A model generated the notes under the pieces. It was not told the origin of the DNA and did no database searches. It worked only from the letters and a program-made list of their open reading frames with translations. This document shows, one piece after another, positions 34,015 through 42,826 of a stretch of 64,000 nucleotides of DNA. A program made the translations under genes and the position numbers. Source of the DNA: PFJX01 sp964393825 (GTDB lineage: Bacteria; Pseudomonadota; Gammaproteobacteria; Burkholderiales; Thiobacillaceae); the NCBI GenBank assembly GCA_964393825.1, contig CAYMUY010000019.1:1-64000 (forward strand), given 5' to 3'. Every line of letters begins with the position of its first letter. Position 1 is the stretch's first letter.

Positions 34015-34749
34015 ATGCGCCTGTTCGCTCTGCTACTTACGCTGTTGCTCGCCCTGCCAGCCGCCGCCTCCGACTATGCGCGCGAGAAAAAATGGGCCGA
34101 CGAAGTGTTGCCCTCCGTGCTGACCGGCGATCCGGTCTGGCTGGAAGTACTGAAAGGGCCCTACAGCGGCCACAAATTTCTCACGCTCTATGCCGCGGTA
34201 CCTGACGCCAAGGCCGGGGTGATCGTGGTGCATGGCATGGGGGTGCATCCGGACTGGGGTTTGATCGGGCCGCTGCGGCAAAATCTGCCCGATCTGGGCT
34301 ATGCCACGCTGTCGGTGCAGATGCCGGTTCTGAAGGCGGACGCCAAGGGCGAGGACTACCCCGCCACCTTCGACGAGGCGGACGCGCGCATCGCCCAGGC
34401 GGTGGCGTTCATGGAAGCCAAGGGCTACAAGAAGATCGCGCTGCTGAGCCACAGCATGGGTAGCCGCATGACCGCGCATTACCTGGGCAAGACGCCGAAT
34501 GCGCCGATCCAGGCCTGGGTGGCCATCGGCGCCTCGGAGGCGCTGGATTACAGCAAACTGAAGTTCCCGGTGCTGGATTTGTACGGCGAAAACGATCTGC
34601 CGCAGGTGCTGAAGACGGCCGCTCAGCGGGGCAAGAGTTTGCGCGGGAAGTCCGCGCAGATCGTCGTGCCCAAGGCCGACCATTTCTTCGAGGGTCGCGA
34701 CAAGGTCTTGTTGGAGAATGTGCGCGGGTTTCTCGACAAGTCGCTGTAA
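34015..34749 (+). CDS. DUF3530 family alpha/beta-hydrolase-like exported protein
   Basis: 244 residues. A signal peptide (FALLLTLLLALPAAASD) is followed by an alpha/beta hydrolase fold: GVIVVHGMG, SHSMGSRM (Ser nucleophile), LDLYGENDL and PKADHFFEG (His). These fit DUF3530-like proteins, with a catalytic triad. CGGAG precedes the ATG. Substrate unknown. Likely periplasmic. Confidence 0.78.
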   Translation: MRLFALLLTLLLALPAAASDYAREKKWADEVLPSVLTGDPVWLEVLKGPYSGHKFLTLYAAVPDAKAGVIVVHGMGVHPDWGLIGPLRQNLPDLGYATLSVQMPVLKADAKGEDYPATFDEADARIAQAVAFMEAKGYKKIALLSHSMGSRMTAHYLGKTPNAPIQAWVAIGASEALDYSKLKFPVLDLYGENDLPQVLKTAAQRGKSLRGKSAQIVVPKADHFFEGRDKVLLENVRGFLDKSL

Positions 34750-34751
34750 CT

Positions 34752-34791
34752 TGTAGCGCCGGCTTCCAGCCGGCTGGAAGCCGGCGCTACA
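34752..34791. repeat. Palindromic repeat, family TGTAGCGCCGGC, copy 2
   Basis: A perfect 40-base palindrome with 20-base arms (TGTAGCGCCGGCTTCCAGCC then its complement), between convergent genes. It can serve as a terminator for both. The pilU stop codon lies 4 bases beyond in a second GCTACAC. Confidence 0.9.
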
Positions 34792-34794
34792 CCG

Positions 34795-35925
34795 CTACAC
34801 GATATCCAGGTGATCCAGCCCTGAAAGCGGTGATTCTCCGCGTTCTTCCTTGGCGTGCAGCTTGATCTTGAGGCGCAGGTCGTTGAAGGAATCGGCGTTG
34901 CGCAGGGCATCCTCGGCGCTGATGATGCCGATGTTGTTGAGGTCGTAGAGCGACTGGTCGAAGGTCTGCATGCCGAGATCACGCGAGCGGGCCATGATGT
35001 CGCGGATCTCGTCGAGGCGGCCTTTCATGATCAGGTCGGATATCAGCGGCGAATTGAGCATGACTTCCGCCGCCGGAATGCGGCCCTTGTGGTCGGTGCG
35101 TGGCACCAGACGTTGCGAGACGATGGCGCGCAGGTTCAGGGAGAGGTCGAGCAGCAACTGGTCGCGGCGGTCGCGCGGGAAGAAACTCAGAATCCGGTCC
35201 AGGGTCTGGCTGCCGTTGTTGGCGTGTACGGTGGACAGACAGAGGTGACCGGTTTCCGCGTAGGACATGGCGTATTCCATGGTTTCCCGATCGCGGATTT
35301 CACCGATCATGATCACGTCCGGCGCCTGCCGCATGGTGTTTTTCAGGGCAACTTCCCAGGACTCGGTATCGGAACCGATCTCGCGCTGGGTGATGATGGA
35401 CTTGCCGTGCTGGTGCACGAATTCGATGGGGTCTTCCACCGTGACGATGTGTTCGCAGGCGAGCGCGTTGCGGTAGCCAATCATGGCCGCCAGGGTGGTG
35501 GATTTGCCGGAGCCGGTGGAACCCGCCAGCAATACCAGGCCGCGCGGCATCATGCTGATATCGCGCAGGATGGGCGGCAGATGCAACGACTCCAGTTTTG
35601 GAATCACCGTGTTGATCAGACGAAATACGAGACCGGTACGCCCCTGCTGGAAGAAGGCATTGACCCGGAAGCGGCCGATTTCAGGGTCGTGGATGGCGAA
35701 GTTGGCTTCCTTGGTCGCCAGGAATTCCGTCCGTTGCTTTTCCGTCATCACCGCCTTGGCGTACTCCATGCTTTCGGTGGGTGTCAGGCTCTGTTTGGTG
35801 ATGGGAGAAACCTTGCCGTTCAGCTTGATCGCGGCGGGGAAGCCCGCCGTGATGAACAGGTCGGAAGCGCCACGCGCCACCATGAAGCGCAGCCAATCGA
35901 ATATCTGCTTATGAAAATCGTTCAT
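34795..35925 (-). CDS. pilU: Type IV pilus retraction ATPase PilU
   Basis: 376 residues. Walker A GSTGSGKST, VEDPIEFVHQHGKS, MIGEIRDRETMEYA and HANNGSQTLDRI are those of a PilT-like secretion ATPase. It differs from PilT in MISDLIMKGR-type sequence in place of AIRNLIRE and has an extra C-terminal tail. Its start overlaps the pilT stop as ATGA. It supports PilT-dependent pilus retraction. Confidence 0.95.
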   Translation of the reverse strand: MNDFHKQIFDWLRFMVARGASDLFITAGFPAAIKLNGKVSPITKQSLTPTESMEYAKAVMTEKQRTEFLATKEANFAIHDPEIGRFRVNAFFQQGRTGLVFRLINTVIPKLESLHLPPILRDISMMPRGLVLLAGSTGSGKSTTLAAMIGYRNALACEHIVTVEDPIEFVHQHGKSIITQREIGSDTESWEVALKNTMRQAPDVIMIGEIRDRETMEYAMSYAETGHLCLSTVHANNGSQTLDRILSFFPRDRRDQLLLDLSLNLRAIVSQRLVPRTDHKGRIPAAEVMLNSPLISDLIMKGRLDEIRDIMARSRDLGMQTFDQSLYDLNNIGIISAEDALRNADSFNDLRLKIKLHAKEERGESPLSGLDHLDIV

Positions 35926-36965
35926 ACCGGGAAATTGTCCTTGTTCATCGCCACGGCACGGGCATCCGCGGAAGCGATCACATTGCGCCGCACCAGCTCC
36001 GTCAGCGCCTGATCCAGCGTCTGCATGCCGATGGTTTGGCCGGTCTGAATCGAGGAATACATCTGCGCCACCTTGTTTTCACGGATCAGATTCCGGATGG
36101 CCGGCGTGCCGATCATGATTTCGTGCGCGGCGACCCGGCCGCCGCCATCCTTGCGCTTCAACAGCGTTTGCGAAATCACCGCGCGTAGCGACTCGGACAA
36201 CATCGAACGCACCATTTCCTTCTCCGCCGCCGGGAACACGTCGACGATCCGGTCGACGGTCTTGGCGGCCGAAGAGGTATGCAGAGTGGCGAAGACCAGA
36301 TGGCCGGTTTCCGCGCCGGTCAATGCCAGTCGTATGGTTTCCAGGTCGCGCAGTTCGCCCACCAGAATGATGTCCGGATCCTCGCGCAACGCGGAACGCA
36401 GCGCCTCCGAGAAGCCGTGTGTATGTGGTCCCACTTCGCGCTGGTTGATCAGGCACTTCTTGCTCTTGTGCACGAATTCGATGGGATCCTCGATGGTGAG
36501 GATGTGGCCGAACATGTTTTCGTTGATGTAGTCGATCATCGAGGCCAGCGTGGTCGACTTGCCGGAACCGGTGGGGCCGGTGACCAGAACGATGCCGCGC
36601 GGCTGGTCGGAAATGTCCTTGAAAATGCGTGGCGCTTCCAGTTCCTCCAGCGTCAGCACCTGGCTGGGAATGGTCCGAAACACCGCGCCGGCACCGCGCT
36701 GCTGGGTGAAGGCGTTGACCCGAAAGCGCGCGATATTGGGCAGCTCGAAGGCGAAATCGACTTCCAGATGCTCTTCGTAATGCTTGCGCTGGCTATCGCT
36801 CATGACGTCATAGATCATGGAGCGAGTCGAGTTGTTGTCGAGCGCGGGCAGGTTGATGCGGCGGATATCACCATGCACCCGAATCATCGGAGGCAGGCCG
36901 GCGGAGAGGTGCAGGTCGGAGGCTTGGTTCTTGACCGAGAAGGCAAGAAGCTCGGAAATTTCCAT
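35922..36965 (-). CDS. pilT: Type IV pilus twitching motility ATPase PilT
   Basis: 347 residues. Walker A GPTGSGKST, ILTIEDPIEFVHKS, ILVGELRDLET, HTSSAAKTVDRI and the PilT-specific AIRNLIRE. It depolymerises pili to drive twitching. First gene of a pilT-pilU pair divergent from yggS. The start overlaps a TATAAT-like sequence used by the other direction. Confidence 0.97.
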   Translation of the reverse strand: MEISELLAFSVKNQASDLHLSAGLPPMIRVHGDIRRINLPALDNNSTRSMIYDVMSDSQRKHYEEHLEVDFAFELPNIARFRVNAFTQQRGAGAVFRTIPSQVLTLEELEAPRIFKDISDQPRGIVLVTGPTGSGKSTTLASMIDYINENMFGHILTIEDPIEFVHKSKKCLINQREVGPHTHGFSEALRSALREDPDIILVGELRDLETIRLALTGAETGHLVFATLHTSSAAKTVDRIVDVFPAAEKEMVRSMLSESLRAVISQTLLKRKDGGGRVAAHEIMIGTPAIRNLIRENKVAQMYSSIQTGQTIGMQTLDQALTELVRRNVIASADARAVAMNKDNFPV

Positions 36966-37012
36966 TATAATTCCCTGAGTTACGTGATTTTTCCGCGGGA
37001 GTTCGAGGCATT

Positions 37013-37720
37013 ATGGGTGCGATAGCGGCCGCCGTGCAAGCCTGCCGAAAACGCATGGCCGCAGCCTGTTCCGAAGCGGGACGACCCGCAGAATGTGCTC
37101 AATTGCTGGCGGTCAGCAAGACCTTTTCCGCTGAGGCCATACGTGAAGCCCATGCCGTCGGACTGACGGCATTCGGCGAAAGTTACCTTCAGGAAGCGCT
37201 AGGCAAACTCGATGCGCTCGCCGACCTCCCCCTGGAATGGCATTTCATCGGCCCGTTACAAAGCAACAAGACGCGCCCGGTGGCGGAACGCTTCGCCTGG
37301 GCGCATGGGGTGGAGCGAGAAAAGATCGCGCGTCGTCTGTCCGAACAACGCCCGGCCACTTTGCCGCCCCTCAATGTTTGCGTACAGGTCAACGTCAGCG
37401 GCGAAGCCAGCAAGCACGGCGTGTCTCCGGAACAGGCGCTGAAGCTCGCGCGACTGGTGGCGAGCCTGCCGGGTTTGCGCTTGCGCGGCTTCATGGCCAT
37501 CCCGGAGGCCAGTCCCGACAGCGCAACGCAACGGCTTCGTTTTTCGCTTCCGCGCCTGCTGCTGGAGCAAGCCCGCGCGGAAGGCCTGCCGGTAGATACC
37601 TTATCCATGGGCATGTCGGCTGATCTGGAATCGGCGATCCTGGAAGGCTCCACGATGGTGCGCATTGGCAGCGCCCTGTTTGGCGAGCGCCACTACCAAA
37701 AAGAAGGAAAAAATCCATGA
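37013..37720 (+). CDS. yggS: YggS family pyridoxal phosphate homeostasis protein
   Basis: 235 residues. PLP lysine is K36 (LLAVSKTF); further family motifs FGESYLQEA, WHFIGPLQSNK and LSMGMSADLESAI. It binds PLP without classic enzyme activity and maintains vitamin B6 and amino-acid balance. The conserved order yggS-proC-yggT-DUF167 follows. Overlaps proC by 4. Confidence 0.95.
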   Translation: MGAIAAAVQACRKRMAAACSEAGRPAECAQLLAVSKTFSAEAIREAHAVGLTAFGESYLQEALGKLDALADLPLEWHFIGPLQSNKTRPVAERFAWAHGVEREKIARRLSEQRPATLPPLNVCVQVNVSGEASKHGVSPEQALKLARLVASLPGLRLRGFMAIPEASPDSATQRLRFSLPRLLLEQARAEGLPVDTLSMGMSADLESAILEGSTMVRIGSALFGERHYQKEGKNP

Positions 37721-38526
37721 ACCTCAGTTTTATCGGTGGCGGCAACATGGCGGCCGCCATGATCGGCGGCCTGTTGCAGAAGGGCTTCGCGGCGCGGGAC
37801 ATCGTGGTAGCGGAGCAGAACGCGGAACGGCGTGCCTGGATGGCGGGTGAGTTTGGCGTGAACGTCGTCGACGACGCCAGCAAGGCGCTGACAGCCGATA
37901 TCGTGGTCCTTGCGGTCAAGCCACAGCAATTGCGCGCCGCGCTCTGTTGTCTGCCGCCACCGCACCCCGAACAACTGATCGTCTCGATCGCGGCGGGCGT
38001 GCGTGCCAGCGACATCTCCCGTTGGCTGCATGGACATCCCACCGTGGTGCGCGCCATGCCCAATACGCCGGCCCTGGTCGGTGCCGGCATCACCGGCCTG
38101 TATGCCCTGTCCGCCGTCAGCGAGGCGCAGAAGGCCCAGGCCACGCAACTATTGGAAGCCGTGGGAAACGTGGTCTGGGTGGATACGGAGGCCCAGATCG
38201 ACGTCGTCACCGCCATTTCCGGCAGCGGTCCGGCCTATGTGTTCCTGTTCATCGAAGCCCTCGAACAGGCGGCCATCGACCTCGGTCTGCCCACCGAGAC
38301 CGCGCGCCAGCTCACCCTGCAAACTTTTCTCGGCGCCTCCGCCCTGGCGATCAAGGATAAATCTCCCCTCGCCGAGTTGAGGGCCCGCGTCACCTCCAAA
38401 GGCGGTACCACCGAACGCGGCTTGCTGGCGCTGGAAGAGGGGGGAGTGAAATACGTCATCGGCATGGCGGCGCGCGCGGCGGCGGAGCGTGCCCAGGAGA
38501 TGGGCGTGCTGTTCGGGAAAGACTGA
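37717..38526 (+). CDS. proC: Pyrroline-5-carboxylate reductase ProC
   Basis: 269 residues. N-terminal Rossmann FIGGGNMAAAMIGGL, VLAVKPQQ, MPNTPALVGAGITGLY, SGSGPAYVFLFIEAL and VTSKGGTTERGL are the family motifs. It reduces P5C to proline. One-base overlap with yggT. Confidence 0.96.
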   Translation: MNLSFIGGGNMAAAMIGGLLQKGFAARDIVVAEQNAERRAWMAGEFGVNVVDDASKALTADIVVLAVKPQQLRAALCCLPPPHPEQLIVSIAAGVRASDISRWLHGHPTVVRAMPNTPALVGAGITGLYALSAVSEAQKAQATQLLEAVGNVVWVDTEAQIDVVTAISGSGPAYVFLFIEALEQAAIDLGLPTETARQLTLQTFLGASALAIKDKSPLAELRARVTSKGGTTERGLLALEEGGVKYVIGMAARAAAERAQEMGVLFGKD

Positions 38527-39101
38527 TGTTGCTCGATGCCATCCAATTCCTGCTGCGCACCACCTTCGATCTGATCGCCTGCGCCCTGTTTCTGCGTTTC
38601 TGGATGCAATGGGCGCGGGTGCCGTTCCACAACCCCTTCGCCCAGTTCGTGCTGCGCGTGACTGATTTCGCGGTGCGCCCCTTGCGCCGGGTGATTCCCG
38701 GCTTCTTCGGGCTCGACTGGGCCAGCCTGATTCCGTTTTATGCCGCGGAATTGCTCTCCGTGCTGGTCAGCCAATGGTTGCAGGGTTACCCGTTCGCGGT
38801 GGCGGGGGCCGCGGTGCTGCCCGCCTTCCTGCTCCTGGCCCTCGCTGTCGCCCTGCGCCTGGCGCTGTATCTGTTGATCGGTTTCGTCCTGTTGCAGGCC
38901 GTCCTGAGCTGGGTCAACCCATTCTCGCCGCACGCGCCCCTGGCCTACGCCCTGGCGCGCCCGGTCTTGAAACCGTTCCAGAAACTCGTCCCCCCCATCG
39001 GCGGGATCGACCTCACCCCGATGGTTGCCCTGATCGTGGTGCAATTGCTGCTGATCGCCCCGGTTTCCGCCCTGGAGCGGATGGCCCTTGCGCTGCTATG
39101 A
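38526..39101 (+). CDS. yggT: YggT family membrane protein
   Basis: 191 residues with four membrane segments in two YggT modules, each with a helix followed by a re-entrant segment: RFWMQW...FNPFAQFVLRVTDFAVRPLRRVIPG and SWVNPFSPHAPLAYALARP...KPFQKLVPP. Thought to aid osmotic or cell-envelope stability; not established. Overlaps proC and the DUF167 gene. Confidence 0.93.
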   Translation: MLLDAIQFLLRTTFDLIACALFLRFWMQWARVPFHNPFAQFVLRVTDFAVRPLRRVIPGFFGLDWASLIPFYAAELLSVLVSQWLQGYPFAVAGAAVLPAFLLLALAVALRLALYLLIGFVLLQAVLSWVNPFSPHAPLAYALARPVLKPFQKLVPPIGGIDLTPMVALIVVQLLLIAPVSALERMALALL

Positions 39102-39391
39102 CCCCCTGGCTGCGGCCCGTCGACGGCGGCGTCGAAATTACCGTGCACATTCAGCCCGGCGCCTCACGCAGCGAGTTGGCCGGTGAACACGGCGAGTCGC
39201 TCAAGGTACGCATCTCGGCGCGGCCGGTGGAAGGGGCGGCCAATGTCGCCTTGACGGAATTCATGGCACGATGCCTTGGCGTGGCGCGGCGTGAGGTTAG
39301 AATCGTGCGCGGTGAGAAATCCCGCCACAAAGTGCTTTGGGCGCCTGTAGCTCCAGAGTTGGCTCGGCGGCGGATTGAGGGGGATACCTAA
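39098..39391 (+). CDS. DUF167 (YggU) family protein
   Basis: 97 residues. HIQPGASRSELAGEHGESLKVRI and ARPVEGAANVALTEFMA match DUF167. Small alpha/beta protein of unknown role, in the usual place after yggT. Overlaps yggT as ATGA and the GTPase by one base (TAATG). Confidence 0.93.
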   Translation: MTPWLRPVDGGVEITVHIQPGASRSELAGEHGESLKVRISARPVEGAANVALTEFMARCLGVARREVRIVRGEKSRHKVLWAPVAPELARRRIEGDT

Positions 39392-41352
39392 TGAATTACG
39401 GCCTGGAAAGCGGCATTACCCGATTCCGGCATAGGCGCGACCGACTGGTCAAGGTGGTTATCGCTTATAGGGATTGGCTGGAAAAATACGCCGAAGTGGA
39501 ACCGGCGCAATTACTGCGCCTGTTCGACCTGACCGAAACCCTGAAGAAAGACCGGCTCATGCTGGCATTCGTGGCCGAATTCAGCCGCGGCAAGACCGAA
39601 CTCATCAACGCCCTGTTCTTCTCCGATTTCAAGCAGCGCCTGCTGCCCTCGGATGCCGGTCGCACCACCATGTGCCCAACCGAGATTTTCTACGACGCCG
39701 ACACCGAACCCTACATTCGCCTGCTGCCCATCGAAACCCGCTTCCGCGATGACAGCATCACCACCCTGAAACGCATGCCGGTGGAGTGGAGCACCATCAA
39801 GCTGGACGTCTCCGATCCCAACGCGATGGTCACCGCCATGCGCAAGCTGGCGGAAACCAAGGTGGTTTTCAAGGTGGAAGCGCGCGCCCTCGGTCTGTGG
39901 GACGAGAACGATCCCAACCTGGGCTACATGGTGAAAGACCAGGATCGCGCGGAAATCCCGGCTTGGCGTTACGCCATGATCAACTATCCACACCCGCTGC
40001 TGGAATCCGGCCTCGCCATCCTCGATACCCCCGGCCTCAACGCGATGGGCGCGGAACCGGAACTGACCATTTCCGCCATCCCCAACGCGCACGCCCTGTT
40101 GTTCCTGCTGGCCACGGATACCGGCGTCACCCAGTCCGACTACGAAATCTGGAACAAGTGGGTGTCCAAGCACGCCAGCCAGCACTACGCGGTGCTGAAC
40201 AAGATCGACATGCTTTGGGACGATCTCAAGTCCCCCGAGGAAATCGGCCGCACCATCCAGCGCCAGATCGAATCCACCTCCACCCAGCTCAATATTCCGA
40301 CCTCCAGCGTCATGGCCATCTCGGCCCAGAAAGCGCTGGTCGGCAAGATTCGCAATGACGCGGACATGATCAAGCGTTCCGGCATTCAAGCGCTGGAAGT
40401 CATGCTGGCGCGCGAAATCATTCCCTCGCGTGAAAAGATCATGCGCGAAGCCGTGATACGCGAAGTCGGCCCGCTGCTCACCGAAGCGCGTGATACCGCG
40501 CAGAACCGCCTCCTCGCCGCTCGCCAATCGCTTCACGACCTGCACGCCCTGTCCGGCAAGAACCAGCAGATCGTCGGCCAGATGCGGGAAAAGATGATGG
40601 GCGACAAGCACCTCTACGAAGAGACCGCGCGCAACTTCAACGTCACCCGCAAGATCGTCGCGCAACAGGGCTGGGAACTGCTTACCCACCTCGACGACGA
40701 GCGCATGGACAAGATCATCGAAGAGTCCATGATGGCCATCAACGACAGCTGGACCACTGCTGGCCTGATCAAGGGGATGCACCTCCTGATTCGCCGCATG
40801 GGCGCGGAGTTCGATCATGCCAACCAGCAAAGTGGCGGCATCAAGCAACTACTCAACGCCGCCTACCAGCGCTTCCACGATGTCCACGGCATGGAGCGCC
40901 TGGACCCGCCCGGCCTCGACCTGTCCCGCTATCGCGGGCGCCTGGACGAACTGATGGTGAGCACCCAGGAATTCTGCTCCGACCCGCTCAACATCATGTT
41001 GGAGAAGCGCTTCATGGTGAAGAAGTTCTACATCGCCCTGGTCACCCAGGCGCGCATCGTGTTCCAGCAAGTACGCCTGGAAACCGAAACCTGGTTGCGC
41101 CTCACCCTCGACCCCATCGTTGCGCGCATCAAGGAACACAAGACCCAGTTGGAGCACCGCCTGGAAAACCTCAACAAGGTGCACACCAACCTCAGTTCCA
41201 TCCAGGAACGTAGTGCCGTGATCAGTCATGAAATGGTGGGCATCAAGTCACAGTGCGACCAGATCGAAGAAGTCGCCAAGGAATTCTCCCTGCTCACCGG
41301 CGTCGCCTTCCGGCCGCTGGAGGGGATGAACCAGCCGCCGAAAGCGGCGTAG
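39391..41352 (+). CDS. Dynamin-like GTPase
   Basis: 653 residues. GTPase motifs: P-loop AEFSRGKTELINAL (about residue 62), the G2-like RTTMCPTEI, DTPGLNAMG (G3) and LNKIDMLWDD (G4), followed by long helical regions that could form the stalk. No transmembrane helix is obvious; a paddle is not evident. Bacterial dynamins act on membranes in stress or fission. Encoded directly after DUF167 (one-base overlap), so it belongs to the yggS operon. Confidence 0.85.
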   Translation: MNYGLESGITRFRHRRDRLVKVVIAYRDWLEKYAEVEPAQLLRLFDLTETLKKDRLMLAFVAEFSRGKTELINALFFSDFKQRLLPSDAGRTTMCPTEIFYDADTEPYIRLLPIETRFRDDSITTLKRMPVEWSTIKLDVSDPNAMVTAMRKLAETKVVFKVEARALGLWDENDPNLGYMVKDQDRAEIPAWRYAMINYPHPLLESGLAILDTPGLNAMGAEPELTISAIPNAHALLFLLATDTGVTQSDYEIWNKWVSKHASQHYAVLNKIDMLWDDLKSPEEIGRTIQRQIESTSTQLNIPTSSVMAISAQKALVGKIRNDADMIKRSGIQALEVMLAREIIPSREKIMREAVIREVGPLLTEARDTAQNRLLAARQSLHDLHALSGKNQQIVGQMREKMMGDKHLYEETARNFNVTRKIVAQQGWELLTHLDDERMDKIIEESMMAINDSWTTAGLIKGMHLLIRRMGAEFDHANQQSGGIKQLLNAAYQRFHDVHGMERLDPPGLDLSRYRGRLDELMVSTQEFCSDPLNIMLEKRFMVKKFYIALVTQARIVFQQVRLETETWLRLTLDPIVARIKEHKTQLEHRLENLNKVHTNLSSIQERSAVISHEMVGIKSQCDQIEEVAKEFSLLTGVAFRPLEGMNQPPKAA

Positions 41353-41439
41353 CAGCATGGATCGGGTCAGGCGCGGGGCACCGTAACTCAACCTACACGG
41401 CATTTTTTCATCACTAAACGTAACAAAGGAGAGGGAAAT

Positions 41440-42122
41440 ATGAACACCAATATGAACACCAAATTGGCATTTTTGGCGGCAGTCGTTCTCGCGGGGGGGG
41501 GGGCTGTAGCAGCCAAAGCCAGGTCCCATTAGCGGCTTCATTTCCCCACTCCTATCAGAAGACCGTCAAAGCGGCGCACCACTGGCAGGCCATTGCCGAC
41601 GATACCGCCAGCCAGGCAGCCGGCAAGCTTCAACAGCAATCCATTACTTCAGCGCTGCGTGTCGCGCCCAGTGCTTCCAACTCGGCCTTTAACCAGGCTT
41701 TCCGCGAGTTCCTCACCACCGGCCTGGTCAACAAGGGTGTTCCCGTCACCACTGAGGATTACGCACCCACCGAAATCAAGGTGGAAACTCAGGTAGTTCG
41801 TCAGAACAGCTTCCGCTACGCGGTCGCCCCAGGCACCTTCACCATGCTGACGGCCGGCGTGTGGGTGCTGCGCAACGCGGCGATGGAGTGGAGCAGTTTG
41901 AATGTCGCCGGCGGCTTACTCGGTGCGGCCATTGCCACCGACATCCTCAACGCCAAAGACGCCAACCCCATCGGGCATTCGCCCACTCACACCGAGTTGA
42001 TCGTTACCACCTCGGTCACGAGCAAGGGACAGTACGTCATGCGCCGCAGCGATGTGTATTACATCGAGGATGAAGACGGCTCGCTCTATCGCCAGGCGAT
42101 GGAATGGAAGGTGGTGGGGTGA
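41440..42122 (+). CDS. Lipoprotein, out of frame at a G11 tract (phase-variable candidate)
   Basis: The ATG at 41440 has AAGGAGAGGG upstream. It opens MNTNMNTKLAFLAAVVLAGG and runs into a run of 11 G (41493-41503). As written, the frame stops at 41530-41532. With 12 (or 9) G it continues as GGCSSQSQVPLAASF and joins the long downstream frame to 42122, giving a 227-residue lipoprotein with lipobox LAGGGGC. The downstream part (AFREFLTTGLVNKGV, ...FTMLTAGVWVLRNA, DVYYIEDEDG) is fully coding-like. So the gene is either OFF by slippage or has a sequencing error. Function unknown; envelope lipoprotein. It is followed by a FlgO-type gene. Confidence 0.75.
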
Positions 42123-42124
42123 AC

Positions 42125-42679
42125 ATGATGAAGAAACTCATTGTCGCGCTTACCCTTGCCTTGTCCCTGGGTGCCTGTTCGCTCGAACCCAGCCGCCCCG
42201 CCGCCATGACCGTGGAGGAGTACATCGGCAAGACGTACGATGCCGTGGACCAGATTCTGGCCCAGGCGGAGCGCGTCCAGTCCGAACGTGGACAGTTCAA
42301 CAAATTCGATCCCATCATCGTCGCTACCTTGGTGAACATCGACGAACTATCGGAATCCTCTCGACTCGGGCGCTCCATTTCTGAACAAGTAGCCGCGCGC
42401 ATGACCCAACGCGGTTACCAAGTGGTCGAACTGAAGCTACGCGGCGACCTGTTCGTCAAACGCAGTGAAGGCGAGTTGCTTCTGTCCCGCGAAATCAAGG
42501 ACATCAGCCTGCGCCACAAAGCGCAGGCGGTCGTGGTGGGCACTTATTCGATGGCGGAGAAATTCGTCCATGTGAATCTCAAGGTGGTCACCGGCGACAC
42601 TCACCACGCCTTGGCCGCCATCGACTACGGCTTGCCGCTGGACGAGAACACCAAGGCCTTGATCTCGCGGGGGCGTTGA
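42125..42679 (+). CDS. FlgO-like outer-membrane lipoprotein
   Basis: 184 residues. Lipobox LGAC near residue 18. The FlgO domain is seen in DPIIVATLVNIDELSESSRLG, ISEQVAARMTQRGYQVVEL and VVVGTYSMAEKFVHVNLK. FlgO proteins usually sit with flagellar genes (FlgP/FlgT); none are in this window, so a flagellar role is not shown. It is co-transcribed with the preceding lipoprotein gene (2-base gap). Confidence 0.82.
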   Translation: MMKKLIVALTLALSLGACSLEPSRPAAMTVEEYIGKTYDAVDQILAQAERVQSERGQFNKFDPIIVATLVNIDELSESSRLGRSISEQVAARMTQRGYQVVELKLRGDLFVKRSEGELLLSREIKDISLRHKAQAVVVGTYSMAEKFVHVNLKVVTGDTHHALAAIDYGLPLDENTKALISRGR

Positions 42680-42691
42680 AAACGCAGACAC

Positions 42692-42793
42692 ATAGGATGG
42701 GGTTACCGCAGGGTAGGGGCTTCATCAGAGCGTAGCGAACCGCATCAACTCGATACGCGAGCATGATGCGGTTCGTACCTCACCACATCCTAC
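42692..42793. repeat. Palindromic repeat with GAACCGCATCA core
   Basis: Perfect inner palindrome CGAACCGCATCA / TGATGCGGTTCG (42736-42775) plus outer TAGGATG / CATCCTA ends. It lies between the FlgO-like and rng genes, which converge, and can act as a terminator. The family GGATG...GAACCGCATC is widely seen in proteobacteria. Confidence 0.85.
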
Positions 42794-42826
42794 GCGGTGC
42801 GAAGGTTCGGTCCGCAAGCGGGCCTC

